Part shown: one piece after another, positions 9,227-18,049 of the stretch
How the letters are laid out: each line of letters begins with the position of its first letter
Numbering within the stretch: position 1 is the stretch's first letter
Made by a program: the position numbers and the translations under genes
DNA from: Planctomycetota bacterium
Lineage (GTDB): Bacteria; Planctomycetota; Phycisphaerae; UBA1845
Direction of reading: 5' to 3'
DNA length: 64,000 bases
Assembly (NCBI GenBank): GCA_024280855.1
Contig: JAJRPG010000023.1
Location: 1-64,000, forward strand
The notes under the pieces: model-generated
The model's database searches: none
Told to the model about the DNA's origin: nothing
The model's input: the letters and a program-made list of their open reading frames with translations, nothing else

Positions 9227-11290
9227 CTACGACACAGACTCTTTGGTGTCTCCTCTGGCGAAAATACTGGCTACATAATTAAGCACATCCGTAGCCGAGG
9301 TTTCGTTGTAGCCAAAGTGTTTGATTAAACGCTGTTTGACGACGTCAATCTTGGCCTGGGTCTCGTCGTCCACGACGCCAGAGACGACATTTTTCAGCTT
9401 GATGGTATCGCGCTGATCTTCAAAGAGCTTTAATTCCAACGCTTTTTGGAGACGGGCGTTGGTATGGTATTCAAACTTTTTCCCGTCGAGCGATAGCGCG
9501 CCAATGTAGTTCATGATCTCCTGGCGGAAGTCGTCTTTACGAGATTCCGGGATGTCGATTTTTTCTTCGATCGAACGCATGAGCCTTTCGTCTGGCTCTT
9601 CGTCTTTACCGGTGTATTTGTTGCGCACTTTTTCGTGTTGGGTATAAGCCCGGACGTTCTCAATGTAATTTGAACACAACCGTCCGATGGCGTCCTCGTC
9701 GGCGCTAATCGCCCGCTGCACTTCGGACTTGATGATGTCCTCATATTCCTCGCAGGCCGCTGTTAAGAGTTCCCGATAGCGGGCTTTAGTGTCTTTGTCA
9801 TTGAGCAAACTATGATGAGACAAACCGTTTTCAAGTTCGTTCATGACCATGAACGGGTTGATGCACTTTTGCTGCACGGCATGGTCGGAGACTAATGCGT
9901 TGGACAATTTGTCTTGTACATAACGCGGGCTAATGCCTTCCATACCTTCGCGCGGGGCTTCGTCGCGCAGCTCGCGGACTGACTCTTCGGTGAAGTTGGG
10001 GATATTTTTTCCGTTATAAAGCTTGAGCTTTTGCATTAAGGTCAGCCCGGCTTTTTTAGGCTCTTCCAATCGCGTCATGACGGCCCACATAGCTGCGACT
10101 TCGATGGTGTGCGGTGCGATGTGGATGCCGCGGATGCGCTCCTTATTGAAATCTTTTGTATAAATAGCGATCTCATCGTCGAGCCTTGTGTTGTATGGAA
10201 TGTCGATTTTGATGGTTCGGTCGCGGAAGGCTTCCATCAATTCATTCGACTGCAACTTCTTATACTCAGGCTCATTGGTATGACCTAAGATGACTTCGTC
10301 AATGTGCGTTTGTGCGAACTTTTTCGGCTTAATTAAGTGTTCTTGTGATGCGCCAAGTAAGTCGTATAGGAAAGCAACGTCAAGTTTTAGCACTTCGATA
10401 AACTCAACCATGCCGCGATTAGCTATGTTGAGTTCACCGTCGAAGTTGAATGCGCGCGGGTCGCTGTCCGTGCCGTACTCGGCGATTTTTCGGTAGTTGA
10501 TGTCACCGGTGAGTTCGGTGGAGTCCTGATTTTTCTCGTCTTTAGGCTGGAAGGTTCCAATACCGACGCGGTCCTTTTCGCTTAGTATGACGCGGTGAAC
10601 GCGCACATGGCTAAGGACTTTTTTCCAGTCGCCGTCATATTTAACCAAAAGTTCTTCGTAGATGTGACGGCACAGTGGGTCGAGCGGGCCTTCGATACGA
10701 ATGCGTGAAGCCTCTGCAAGGTCTGCATTAAGCGTCTCAAGCACGGCGTCACGCGCTTCAAGAGGAATAAGCTTGAGTGGTTCTTCGTGCATAGGGCAAG
10801 GGCACACGGTTGAATTGCCGTCTTCGTCGGTTACATGCCATGAAAATGAATATAGCGCGCCTTCACCCAACGCGGCGTAATGCTCCAGCCCTTTTTTTAG
10901 TAAGCGGGCAATCGTACTTTTAGAGGAACCTACCGGCCCATGAAGTAGCAGGATGCGCCTTTCGGTGCCGTATGAGTGAGCCGCGGATTTGAAAAAATCT
11001 ACCAGGTGCATGAGCGGTTTATCTAAGCCGAAGATGCCGTCGACGCCGTTGTTGAGTGGGTCATCGAAGAAGTTGTAGTGTACGAGTTCCTCGCGCAGTT
11101 GCGTGTAGCGTTTGGAGCCGAAGTGCATAATCATGTTGTACATGCGTTGAAAAGCATTTCGAGCGATTTGCGGTTTTTTGGAGACGAGGTTCAGGTAGTC
11201 CTCGAACGAACCTTCCCAGTGCTGCTCTCGAAACCGATCGGGATTCACACATTTATCTATGACACCGAGTATCTTTTGTGCATCCGCCAT
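9227..11290 (-). CDS. prkA: PrkA family AAA+ serine protein kinase
   Basis: The 687-residue product is a PrkA/YeaG-type protein: an AAA+ ATPase-like domain followed by the PrkA C-terminal kinase-like domain. The Walker A motif GPVGSSKST lies at residues 118-126, preceded by the conserved region containing [16 protein letters not shown]. In Bacillus and enterobacteria PrkA/YeaG is a cytoplasmic protein, reported as a Ser/Thr kinase or AAA+ protease-like factor, active in nutrient stress and stationary phase. It is the first gene of the prkA-yeaH-spoVR operon. The 341-base upstream region is the likely promoter site. Length is slightly above the 630-650 residues common in the family. Confidence 0.93.
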   Translation of the reverse strand: MADAQKILGVIDKCVNPDRFREQHWEGSFEDYLNLVSKKPQIARNAFQRMYNMIMHFGSKRYTQLREELVHYNFFDDPLNNGVDGIFGLDKPLMHLVDFFKSAAHSYGTERRILLLHGPVGSSKSTIARLLKKGLEHYAALGEGALYSFSWHVTDEDGNSTVCPCPMHEEPLKLIPLEARDAVLETLNADLAEASRIRIEGPLDPLCRHIYEELLVKYDGDWKKVLSHVRVHRVILSEKDRVGIGTFQPKDEKNQDSTELTGDINYRKIAEYGTDSDPRAFNFDGELNIANRGMVEFIEVLKLDVAFLYDLLGASQEHLIKPKKFAQTHIDEVILGHTNEPEYKKLQSNELMEAFRDRTIKIDIPYNTRLDDEIAIYTKDFNKERIRGIHIAPHTIEVAAMWAVMTRLEEPKKAGLTLMQKLKLYNGKNIPNFTEESVRELRDEAPREGMEGISPRYVQDKLSNALVSDHAVQQKCINPFMVMNELENGLSHHSLLNDKDTKARYRELLTAACEEYEDIIKSEVQRAISADEDAIGRLCSNYIENVRAYTQHEKVRNKYTGKDEEPDERLMRSIEEKIDIPESRKDDFRQEIMNYIGALSLDGKKFEYHTNARLQKALELKLFEDQRDTIKLKNVVSGVVDDETQAKIDVVKQRLIKHFGYNETSATDVLNYVASIFARGDTKESVS

Positions 11291-11631
11291 TTCAATTTCT
11301 CCCGTGCTAACAACACCCAGCTAAAAGCCCCCAACGCTTCGTGCGAAGGAGTTCGACACGCGCAAGTAATTATAGGAATCCTACGATCCCGAAGTCAACG
11401 ACGCCAATACACAAGTGTCTACAAACAAAGGACTTGTGAACCTGCGTGCTTACCTAAATCAACGCGCGCGCAACAGTTTACTATCGACCGAACGGGCCAA
11501 TTCGATTGGGAGATTTAAGCGAATCAATTGTTTCAGGTGGTTGTTTGAGGTCTTATAAGGTTATGAACTAACGGATGTTATCCATTGACTGCTTTGAACA
11601 GACGTTTTGCGACGCCCTATAATTTTTATGT
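11291..11631. other. Intergenic region upstream of prkA
   Basis: The 341 bases lie between the prkA start and the end of the thiamine gene, both on the minus strand. They should contain the prkA operon promoter and the thiamine gene 3' end. I see no gene, terminator hairpin or member of the repeat families, and no TPP-riboswitch-like element. Confidence 0.4.
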
Positions 11632-12699
11632 TCATGTTGTGATTGGTGAGCGAGTATTGTGAAGTTGGGTACAAAGGTCGGCTGAGGCGGCGGATGGGTC
11701 TGCAGCGCCAATGACACAACTACAGACACAAATGCAGGCGCGGGGGGCACCGGCTGAGATGTCGCTGAGATTGGCTGAGTTTATGCCGCCGATGGCGACC
11801 AGGGGGAGCGCGGTTTGTTGGGCGGCATGGGCGAGTAGCGATGGGCCTGGGATGTGGTCCTGGGGTTTTGTGGTTGTAGCGAACATGGGGCCTAGGGCGA
11901 TGTAGTCTGGCGCATCTTGGATGGCTCGTTCAACTTGTTGGGGTGTGTGGGTACTTATTCCTACGATCATGTGAGCGGGGAGCAAGCGTCGGGCGTCGGC
12001 GATGGTCATGTCGTCCTGGCCTAGATGGACGCCGTGGGCGTTTGAGAGGCGGGCGATGTCTGGTCTATCGTTCATGATGAAGAGGGCGTTGTTTTCACGA
12101 CAGAGAGATGCCAACCTCCTGGCACGGATGGTAAGTTCACGATCGGAAAGATTCTTTTCTCTTAGTTGAATGACGTCTGCGCCGCCCTTGATGGCGGCTT
12201 GGGCTGTTTTGTACCAGTCCTTTTTGCACAAGGATTCGGTGATAAGCACATATAAGCGGGCATGGCTAAATCGCTCGTGGGCGGCGTGGATTTTGTGCAG
12301 TCGCCGCTCTATGTCGTAGACCTTGTAGCGAATGGTTTCTACCTGGCGAGCGCATTCGCTGGCGATGGGTTTACTGTACTCTTCGACAGCTCTAAGCGCC
12401 TGGGCGGCACGTTGGCCATTGGCTTGGGCGACGTTCCAGGTGCCGCTGCGATTGTATTCTGAAGAAGTTTCGATGGTTTGGCCTATATCGCCGACAGAGT
12501 CTCGATGGTTAATCATAGCTGAGCGCAGTATTTGGGGGACGCTGGCGGTGAGGTCGTGTCGAAGTTGTTTGATGGATTCGGATAAGCTGCGGTCTTCAAG
12601 CTGAAATCTGGCGTATTCCTCCCAGACACGCAGTGCTTCGCCTGCGCGATTAACATTTGCGTCGAGGATTCTTAGGATAGTTGGGTCGAACTCATTCAT
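11632..12699 (-). CDS. thiE: Thiamine phosphate synthase with N-terminal ThiD2 domain
   Basis: The 355-residue protein joins two parts. Residues 1-135 resemble the ThiD2 domain (PF17792), with the opening ILDANVNRAGEALRVWEEYARF pattern and a later ANGQRAAQALRAVEEYSK segment. Residues about 148-345 are a TIM-barrel thiamine phosphate synthase. This part has QLREKN, the Mg/diphosphate segment FMNDRPDIA, the HLGQDD motif, and the phosphate loop GPMFATTTK. It should couple HMP diphosphate with the thiazole phosphate in the cytoplasm. The ThiD2 domain has been proposed to supply HMP-phosphate kinase activity, but its catalytic role is less certain. The C-terminal phosphate-binding strand is unusual, reading ACICVCSCVIG with three cysteines. 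The gene is divergent from the CPBP protease gene with an 83-base spacer and no visible TPP riboswitch. Confidence 0.9.
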   Translation of the reverse strand: MNEFDPTILRILDANVNRAGEALRVWEEYARFQLEDRSLSESIKQLRHDLTASVPQILRSAMINHRDSVGDIGQTIETSSEYNRSGTWNVAQANGQRAAQALRAVEEYSKPIASECARQVETIRYKVYDIERRLHKIHAAHERFSHARLYVLITESLCKKDWYKTAQAAIKGGADVIQLREKNLSDRELTIRARRLASLCRENNALFIMNDRPDIARLSNAHGVHLGQDDMTIADARRLLPAHMIVGISTHTPQQVERAIQDAPDYIALGPMFATTTKPQDHIPGPSLLAHAAQQTALPLVAIGGINSANLSDISAGAPRACICVCSCVIGAADPSAASADLCTQLHNTRSPITT

Positions 12700-12782
12700 G
12701 CGGCATGATACTTTACTGGCAAGTATGATAATTTCAAATTTCGATCTTGCTTATGATGCGATTCCTGCCAGTATAGGAGCCT

Positions 12783-13505
12783 ATGGCTAAGCAAAGTAAT
12801 GATAGTTCGGGAGCATCCGACCGTGGGGTGCTTGCTCGTCCTTTGGATGCGCTGGTTTTTCTTATTCCGCTGATGGTTTTCTATCAGGTGGTGGCGATGA
12901 TGAGGCCCTCAGGATTGGGCGGACGTAGTGACCATGTCATCGCGTTTGATCTGATTTTGCGGGTGTTGGAGCTTTTTGGTCCGTTTGGGGCTTGGGCGCC
13001 GCCGGCGATGGTTATTGTTATTTTGCTGGCTACCCATTCGGCGTCGGGGATGCCGTGGTCTATAAAATTTCGACGGGTGGGTTGGCTATATATCGAATCG
13101 CTGCTTCTCGCATTGCCGCTGTTGGCTTTGAATTGGGCTGTGCCGCTGTCCGGCGTGTTGGGAGTTTCGACGGGTACGATCGATAAGCTTGCGCTGGGCG
13201 TTGGAGCTGGGGTGTATGAGGAGATGGTGTTTCGGCTCATTTTTATTACGGGCATGATTATGATTGGCGTCGATATACTTCGCCAGAATCAGGCGGGGGT
13301 CGCGGTGGCTGCGGTGATGATTTCGGCTTTGGTGTTCGCGGCGCATCACTATCAACCTATCGGCAGTGATCCCTTTCATATGGGGAGCTTCGCGTTTCGC
13401 TCGTTGGCGGGCTTGTACCTGGCTGGGGTGTTTTGGTATCGAGGGTATGGGTCAGCGGCAGGTTGTCATGCGGCGTACAATGTGGCGCTGGTTACGATGT
13501 TTTAG
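12783..13505 (+). CDS. CPBP family intramembrane glutamic endopeptidase
   Basis: The 240-residue integral membrane protein shows about seven hydrophobic segments. It carries the CPBP/Rce1-type active-site motifs: EEMVFR with Glu146, Glu147 and Arg151, a FAAHHY motif with His188 and His189, and an HAAYN motif near residue 231. This family includes CAAX prenyl proteases and bacterial proteins linked to bacteriocin immunity or membrane protein processing. The substrate is unknown here. The gene faces away from thiE and ends near the 26-base hairpin repeat at 13572. It appears to be a single-gene unit. Confidence 0.88.
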   Translation: MAKQSNDSSGASDRGVLARPLDALVFLIPLMVFYQVVAMMRPSGLGGRSDHVIAFDLILRVLELFGPFGAWAPPAMVIVILLATHSASGMPWSIKFRRVGWLYIESLLLALPLLALNWAVPLSGVLGVSTGTIDKLALGVGAGVYEEMVFRLIFITGMIMIGVDILRQNQAGVAVAAVMISALVFAAHHYQPIGSDPFHMGSFAFRSLAGLYLAGVFWYRGYGSAAGCHAAYNVALVTMF

Positions 13506-13571
13506 TATTAGTATGATTGTCGCGATTTGGTGGAATGTTATTACTATTGGGCGCAAAATGAGTTCGTAGCT

Positions 13572-13597
13572 CCGCGCAAGCTGAAGCATGCGGCTCG
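13572..13597 (+). repeat. Family 1 hairpin repeat, copy 1
   Basis: A 26-base element with the core GCTGAAGC and the end GCGGCTCG lies between two convergent genes. It folds into a short stem around a TGAA loop, with an internal mismatch. Its right edge abuts the stop codon of the minus-strand gene ending at 13598. Other copies are at 23427, 33173 and, inverted, at 50395. It could act as a two-way terminator or processing site, but no T-tract is present. Confidence 0.75.
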
Positions 13598-14488
13598 TTA
13601 TGGGGCTTGGTTTGCTTTGTGAAAACTGCTTGGCCAATTGCGGTCCCAATAGGCGCGTCGCTCAATTTGTACAAGTGAACCTTTCGCTCCGCCGGTTCTG
13701 TATCTTAATAATCGATACGGGGCTTTAGCTTCCACTACAAAACTCGTTGGTTGACCTGACCATTGGACGTCGATGCGGACGCCGCTGATGGTTCCGAGGG
13801 GCGTGGTGACTTGGCTTTTCGCGCCGATGGTCATGGTGGCTGAGATTGCTTTTGGCTCGACGCGGTGGGTGGAGCGCATTGGCTCTAACACGTTCAGCGT
13901 TCTTGGTTGGCCTGAAGATGCGACGTCTCTAGCGATTAATAGTAAGGATTCGTATGGGACAGCGTCTGTTTTAATCGACGAAGTCGTATCGCCTTCGCTG
14001 GGGAAGTAAGAAAAGTTTTTCACGGTTAATTCGTCGTTTGACCATCGTAAGTGTTTGAACGTTGTGCCGCACCATTCTTGCGACGAGGTTACCATTTTGA
14101 ATGGAGATAGATCGTTTCGATCAATAAATATAGTGGTTTGATAGCGATAGTTGTAGTTTTCGGTGGGGATTTCTTCGACCATGTTAACCTTGAACACCTG
14201 AACGGAGTCGCTGGCGATGAGGTCTGTTTTTACGCCGGATTGTGGGTGCATCCATTGGCGGTTTATGATGATTGTACGGGTGTATGAGCGGGGCTTGCCA
14301 TACAGGGTGTCCACGGCGCGGTAGTAAGACATTTCGGCTAGGCCATCATCCCAGGTGTCCAGTGAGCCAAGGCTTGGGCTGCTAGTTTTGTTTTCCTGTG
14401 CCATTGAAGTGGCAGTGGAGTATAGGCTGGTGAGTCCGCTTATGAAAATAAGACAGACGGTCGTGCGTGTTTTAGATGAGGTAGTCAT
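13598..14488 (-). CDS. Secreted protein of unknown function (EWCG motif)
   Basis: The 296-residue product begins with a signal peptide (hydrophobic about 9-30, ending SMAQ). The mature part is beta-rich and contains the sequence TSSQEWCGTTFKHL. This recurs in a family of secreted proteins that are sometimes misnamed as Maf homologues in databases; that is from memory. DUF3108-like outer-membrane or periplasmic proteins look similar in overall plan. The start lies 3 bases after the stop of the FlgI-like lipoprotein gene, so the two are probably co-transcribed and may act together at the cell envelope. No enzymatic motif is visible and I do not assign a function. Confidence 0.6.
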   Translation of the reverse strand: MTTSSKTRTTVCLIFISGLTSLYSTATSMAQENKTSSPSLGSLDTWDDGLAEMSYYRAVDTLYGKPRSYTRTIIINRQWMHPQSGVKTDLIASDSVQVFKVNMVEEIPTENYNYRYQTTIFIDRNDLSPFKMVTSSQEWCGTTFKHLRWSNDELTVKNFSYFPSEGDTTSSIKTDAVPYESLLLIARDVASSGQPRTLNVLEPMRSTHRVEPKAISATMTIGAKSQVTTPLGTISGVRIDVQWSGQPTSFVVEAKAPYRLLRYRTGGAKGSLVQIERRAYWDRNWPSSFHKANQAP

Positions 14489-14491
14489 ACT

Positions 14492-16318
14492 TTATAACTC
14501 CGATTCTGGTCGACCTGTCGGTCGAGATGGTCCAAACAGTTCTGCTATGTTGGGTTGTTCCCACATGAGTTTAGATTGAATTGCGCCATCTGCGCATAAA
14601 TGATATATGGCGCGAACTACGGTACTGTAATCAAGCCCCAGGCCGGTGATTTTATTATGAGCGCCGACGCCTGCTGGTGATCCCATGAGTTGGATGAGTT
14701 TTTCCAGATCGCGTGATGCTGTGACAGGCGGAGAGACTCGCCCGGTAGCTGGTATGCGTCGAAGTAGGGTCAGATCGATGTCATTTTCCAGGGCGTTAAT
14801 GGTAATGTTGCCATCGGGGGACCGGTAGAAAATTGGCGGGTGGCATTGCGGTTTGTCGCCAAATAGAACAATTTTTCTTGATCGTGTTCGTTTTGCGTAG
14901 ATGAAAGTTGAACGGGCACTGGGGATGTGGTCCAGCACGAAATTGCCTGAGCCAATGTGCTTTCTTGTGATGGCGGTGTCCGGGCGATCTGACAAAGATT
15001 CGTATGCGGCGATTTGTATGCGTGGGTCTTCATCATTCAGCAGGCGACGTAATGCGACTCGAGCGACGGCTATGTCCTTGGCTTTGCCTAGTGCGCGGAT
15101 GGCTTTGAAACGATTGGGAGCGAGCGCGTCTTGTGCGATTAGCGCAATGCTATCAGCGGCGATGTGGTCGCCAAGTCGCAGGCCAGCCAGGGCGGCGTAA
15201 AAACGAACGTGTGGTTTTGCGTGTCCATAAAGACCGCTGAGTACGCTAATGGCAGGCTGGCCAATGCTTTCCATGGCTAGAGAAATCAGTTCGTGCGGTG
15301 CGTTGTTATTGACAAGCTCTTGTCCTAGTTGTTGTGTACGGATGGCTACAAAGCGTGGGTCTGTGGATATATATGTCGCACGCACCAGCGATAGGAAGTG
15401 GCTTGTTTCATCTGCAAATTTTCGCGGGATAGTTAGCTTAATAAACGATGGTGAAATCGCCTTGGCTGTGGGTGGGTCTGCTGGGAATTTGGCGTTGATG
15501 CGGTCTTGGATTTTTCGTGCCCAAAGGTAGGACGGCGATGATAGCACCAGGCGCAGTTCGCGTGGGACCAGGGCTTTGCCGCCGCCGAGTACGGTTCCCT
15601 GTAAAGGGCTGATTTTCGTGGCGGCATCGCCTCCGGCGAATGGGTTTAGGAATAGTGGTCCGCTAGCGCGGGCTAGTACTTTGCCTGAGATAGTTTTGCC
15701 TGAAGCTTGTCGAAAAATGTTCAAATTTGTCGTTGCTAACAGGCCACCCATGAGCGATTTCGTTTGCGTTCCGGGCATCGCGGTGACGGAAATGTCGAAA
15801 GGTTGTCCCATGGAGTTTGCGACAGTGACTGTCCCTTGAACGACGACGACGGCGGTGTTGGGTGAGTCGATGAGTTGTTCGGGTGTTGTCAGTTTTTGGC
15901 CTATTTCTGCGTGAACGCGAAATCTTTGTTTGTATAGCATTTCCACGAGCTTCTCGCGGACACGTTTGGGGCATTCGCGCGAACCGTTTTCGCCGAGTCC
16001 TAAGACCAATCCAATGCCGCGTACTCGGATGCCGCCTGTTCCGTCGAAGAATGCGAGAGCGCCGATGGTGTCTTTGATGGCTGCGGAATTTGCCCAGCGA
16101 CCCGCTTGCGGTGCTACGCCGAGGTCAACGGGTTTATCGGAAACTTTTTCCCAGATGAACGGGCTACAACCGAAGGTGGAAAGCATTAGCGCGACGGTTA
16201 GGGCTATGAGTGTGTAACGGGGATGGACCGCAGGTATAAAGCCGTGTTTCGTTCTAAACCGTTTTAACATATCGTGCCCCGTGGATGGCATGGTTTCGTG
16301 CGTGTCCTCAATTATCAA
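14492..16318 (-). CDS. FlgI-like lipoprotein with HEAT-like repeats
   Basis: The 608-residue product has an N-terminal signal with a lipobox (STFGC, Cys51), so it is probably an envelope lipoprotein. Residues about 80-320 resemble the flagellar P-ring protein FlgI: VRGIGLVLGLGENGS, a PNTAVVVVQGTV segment, and ISVTAMPGTQTKSLMGGLL. Residues about 340-450 look like HEAT-type helical repeats. The C-terminal 130 residues are unassigned. No other flagellar gene is present, and a fused HEAT region is not part of classical FlgI. It may form a ring- or pore-associated envelope structure not tied to a flagellum. An internal ATG at 16270 with a GGGG ribosome site is an alternative start that keeps the lipobox. 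The gene lies 3 bases upstream of the secreted protein gene ending at 13598. Confidence 0.75.
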   Translation of the reverse strand: MIIEDTHETMPSTGHDMLKRFRTKHGFIPAVHPRYTLIALTVALMLSTFGCSPFIWEKVSDKPVDLGVAPQAGRWANSAAIKDTIGALAFFDGTGGIRVRGIGLVLGLGENGSRECPKRVREKLVEMLYKQRFRVHAEIGQKLTTPEQLIDSPNTAVVVVQGTVTVANSMGQPFDISVTAMPGTQTKSLMGGLLATTNLNIFRQASGKTISGKVLARASGPLFLNPFAGGDAATKISPLQGTVLGGGKALVPRELRLVLSSPSYLWARKIQDRINAKFPADPPTAKAISPSFIKLTIPRKFADETSHFLSLVRATYISTDPRFVAIRTQQLGQELVNNNAPHELISLAMESIGQPAISVLSGLYGHAKPHVRFYAALAGLRLGDHIAADSIALIAQDALAPNRFKAIRALGKAKDIAVARVALRRLLNDEDPRIQIAAYESLSDRPDTAITRKHIGSGNFVLDHIPSARSTFIYAKRTRSRKIVLFGDKPQCHPPIFYRSPDGNITINALENDIDLTLLRRIPATGRVSPPVTASRDLEKLIQLMGSPAGVGAHNKITGLGLDYSTVVRAIYHLCADGAIQSKLMWEQPNIAELFGPSRPTGRPESEL

Positions 16319-16447
16319 GGACTGCCAACGCTGTATGAGGATACTAACATAGCTAGGCTATCGTCAAGCTGTGGTGGTTTTGTATGGGGTAAGACGGACT
16401 CTGTGGCTTCAAAATTAAGTGTGTGGGAGCGCATTGTTTTGTAATAT

Positions 16448-16489
16448 CCTTCCCCCACCCTTCGAGAGTACCCGAAGAATGGGACACCC
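16448..16489 (+). repeat. Family 2 repeat, HP1 module
   Basis: This copy of hairpin module HP1 has the arms CCTTCCCCCACCC and GAATGGGACACCC around a stem TTCGAG-AGTA-CCCGAA. It lies just downstream of the mqnP-like gene, which ends at 16504 on the minus strand. It is followed by the FlgI-like gene, whose start is at 16318. Confidence 0.8.
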
Positions 16490-16503
16490 GCTTGCTAATG
16501 TTT

Positions 16504-17418
16504 TTATGGCATTGTCCCGCGTGCGAGTAAAATGTCTCCGATAGCTGCTGTGGCGAAAACGATGCTGACGACGCCGTTCATAGTGAAAAAGGCCAGGTTT
16601 ACCCGGCTATAGTCTCCGGGGTGAACGATGGCGTTTTCGATGGTTAGGAGTAACGCGGCGCATACCAAGCCGAAAATGTACAACGTACCCATGTGTGCGG
16701 TTAGGCCTACGCCGATGAGGGCTAACACGACGATGACGTGGGCGAGGCGAGCGATTCGAAGTGCGGTGGTTGGGCCTAGTCGGGAGGGCAAGCTATGGAG
16801 ATTTTCTTGTTGGTCGATGTCAATGTCCTGGCAGGCGTAGATGATGTCGAACCCGGCTATCCAGCAAGCGACGGCGAGGATGAGCAGCCCGGTTGATAGG
16901 CCGATTGACGCCGGGTGAACTGCTAGCCAAGCTGCGCCGGGGGATAGGGCGATAGCAAAGCCCAGGTAAAAGTGAGACCACTTGGTAAAGCGTTTGGTGA
17001 GCGAGTATCCGCATAACCAAAGTAGAACGGGAAGCGATAGGATGATTGGCCAAGGGTTGTGGTAAAAATGTTCGAAGCCCAGGCAGCCCAGGATAAAAAA
17101 TATGGCTGAGATGGTTAGCATCGTCCAGCCCATTGTTGGGGATAACCGGCCTGCGGGTATGGGACGCGAGGCTGTTCGGGGGTTTCGGGCGTCAATATTG
17201 GCGTCAACGATTCGGTTGAAAGTCATGGCTACGCTGCGTGCGGCTATCATGCACACGACGACAAGGCCTAGCTGTCCCCCATGAGGGATGCCGCGACCCT
17301 CGATGTTTCTTCCTGCTAAGAATGCGCCGAGCAATGCGAATGGGAGCGCGAAGACGGAGTGAGATAGCTTGACCATGTCCGCCCAGATGCGCATGGAATT
17401 TACGGCTGCGTTAACCAC
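16504..17418 (-). CDS. mqnP: UbiA-family prenyltransferase, probable MqnP
   Basis: The 304-residue membrane protein has about eight hydrophobic helices and the two Asp-rich motifs of UbiA prenyltransferases. These are NRIVDANIDARNPRTASR (about 68-85) and YACQDIDIDQQENLHS (about 190-205), which bind the prenyl diphosphate through Mg2+. The DARNPRTA pattern and the linked UbiX-like and MenG genes fit MqnP of the futalosine menaquinone route better than 4-hydroxybenzoate polyprenyltransferase. It would attach the polyprenyl chain to the naphthoate ring in the inner membrane. The GTG start overlaps the ubiX stop by 8 bases, showing translational coupling. An ATG at 17394 is an alternative start. 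Confidence 0.85.
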   Translation of the reverse strand: MVNAAVNSMRIWADMVKLSHSVFALPFALLGAFLAGRNIEGRGIPHGGQLGLVVVCMIAARSVAMTFNRIVDANIDARNPRTASRPIPAGRLSPTMGWTMLTISAIFFILGCLGFEHFYHNPWPIILSLPVLLWLCGYSLTKRFTKWSHFYLGFAIALSPGAAWLAVHPASIGLSTGLLILAVACWIAGFDIIYACQDIDIDQQENLHSLPSRLGPTTALRIARLAHVIVVLALIGVGLTAHMGTLYIFGLVCAALLLTIENAIVHPGDYSRVNLAFFTMNGVVSIVFATAAIGDILLARGTMP

Positions 17419-18049
17419 TAATGGATTCTTTCATGTTTAGTGAAGAAGATTCTAACTGCGTCGCCCATCGGGTGTTTAAGTTGTGAGGTACGGCTACGAG
17501 GTCTAAGAGTTTGCCGACGAGGAAATCGACCAGGTCGTCTATGGTTTTGGGCATCATATAAAAGCCTGGTGACGCGGGGCAGATGATGGCTCCGGCTTGA
17601 CTTAGGCGTAGTGCGTTTTGCAAATCGATTTGCCCCATGGGCATTTCGCGTGGTACGACGATGAGACGTCGCGATTCTTTTAGGGTGACAGCGGCTGCCC
17701 TGTCGAGGAGGTTGCTGGCGAGGCCTGTTGCCACTGCGGCTAAGGTATTGCTGCTGCAGGGGCAGATAATCATGGCGTCTACGGGGAAGCTTCCGCTGGC
17801 GATTTTTGAGCCTACGTCGCGGTATTTGTGTATGGTCAGGTTATCCGAATCTTGGCCTAGCAAGCCCGTGGCTGAGATGTTGGTGATGGCTAATTCGTCG
17901 TGTAGTAAACGCTTGCCGTACTCGGTGATGACGAGGTGGACGTGTGCGCCGCCGGTGATGAGGCATTGGGTAAGTCTGCGGGCGTATGCCGCGCCGCTGG
18001 CACCTGTGATGCCCACGATGATTTGTTTTTGATTGGGGCGGTTGTTCAT
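17411..18049 (-). CDS. ubiX: UbiX-type flavin prenyltransferase
   Basis: The 212-residue cytoplasmic protein carries the N-terminal flavin loop GITGASGAAYARRL (about 13-26). It also has a CPCSSNTLAAVATG motif (near 97-110) and a later VVPREMP segment. These are hallmarks of UbiX/Pad1 flavin prenyltransferases, which make the prenylated FMN cofactor for UbiD-type decarboxylases. In this operon the partner decarboxylase would be the MqnL-like step, though no ubiD or mqnL gene lies in the window. The start overlaps the end of the upstream TPR gene by 4 bases, and the stop overlaps mqnP. Confidence 0.93.
   Translation of the reverse strand: MNNRPNQKQIIVGITGASGAAYARRLTQCLITGGAHVHLVITEYGKRLLHDELAITNISATGLLGQDSDNLTIHKYRDVGSKIASGSFPVDAMIICPCSSNTLAAVATGLASNLLDRAAAVTLKESRRLIVVPREMPMGQIDLQNALRLSQAGAIICPASPGFYMMPKTIDDLVDFLVGKLLDLVAVPHNLNTRWATQLESSSLNMKESISG

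Noticed and set aside
12700-12782. TPP riboswitch upstream of the thiamine gene
   Set aside because: The 83-base divergent spacer is too short and lacks the conserved CUGAGA-type core.
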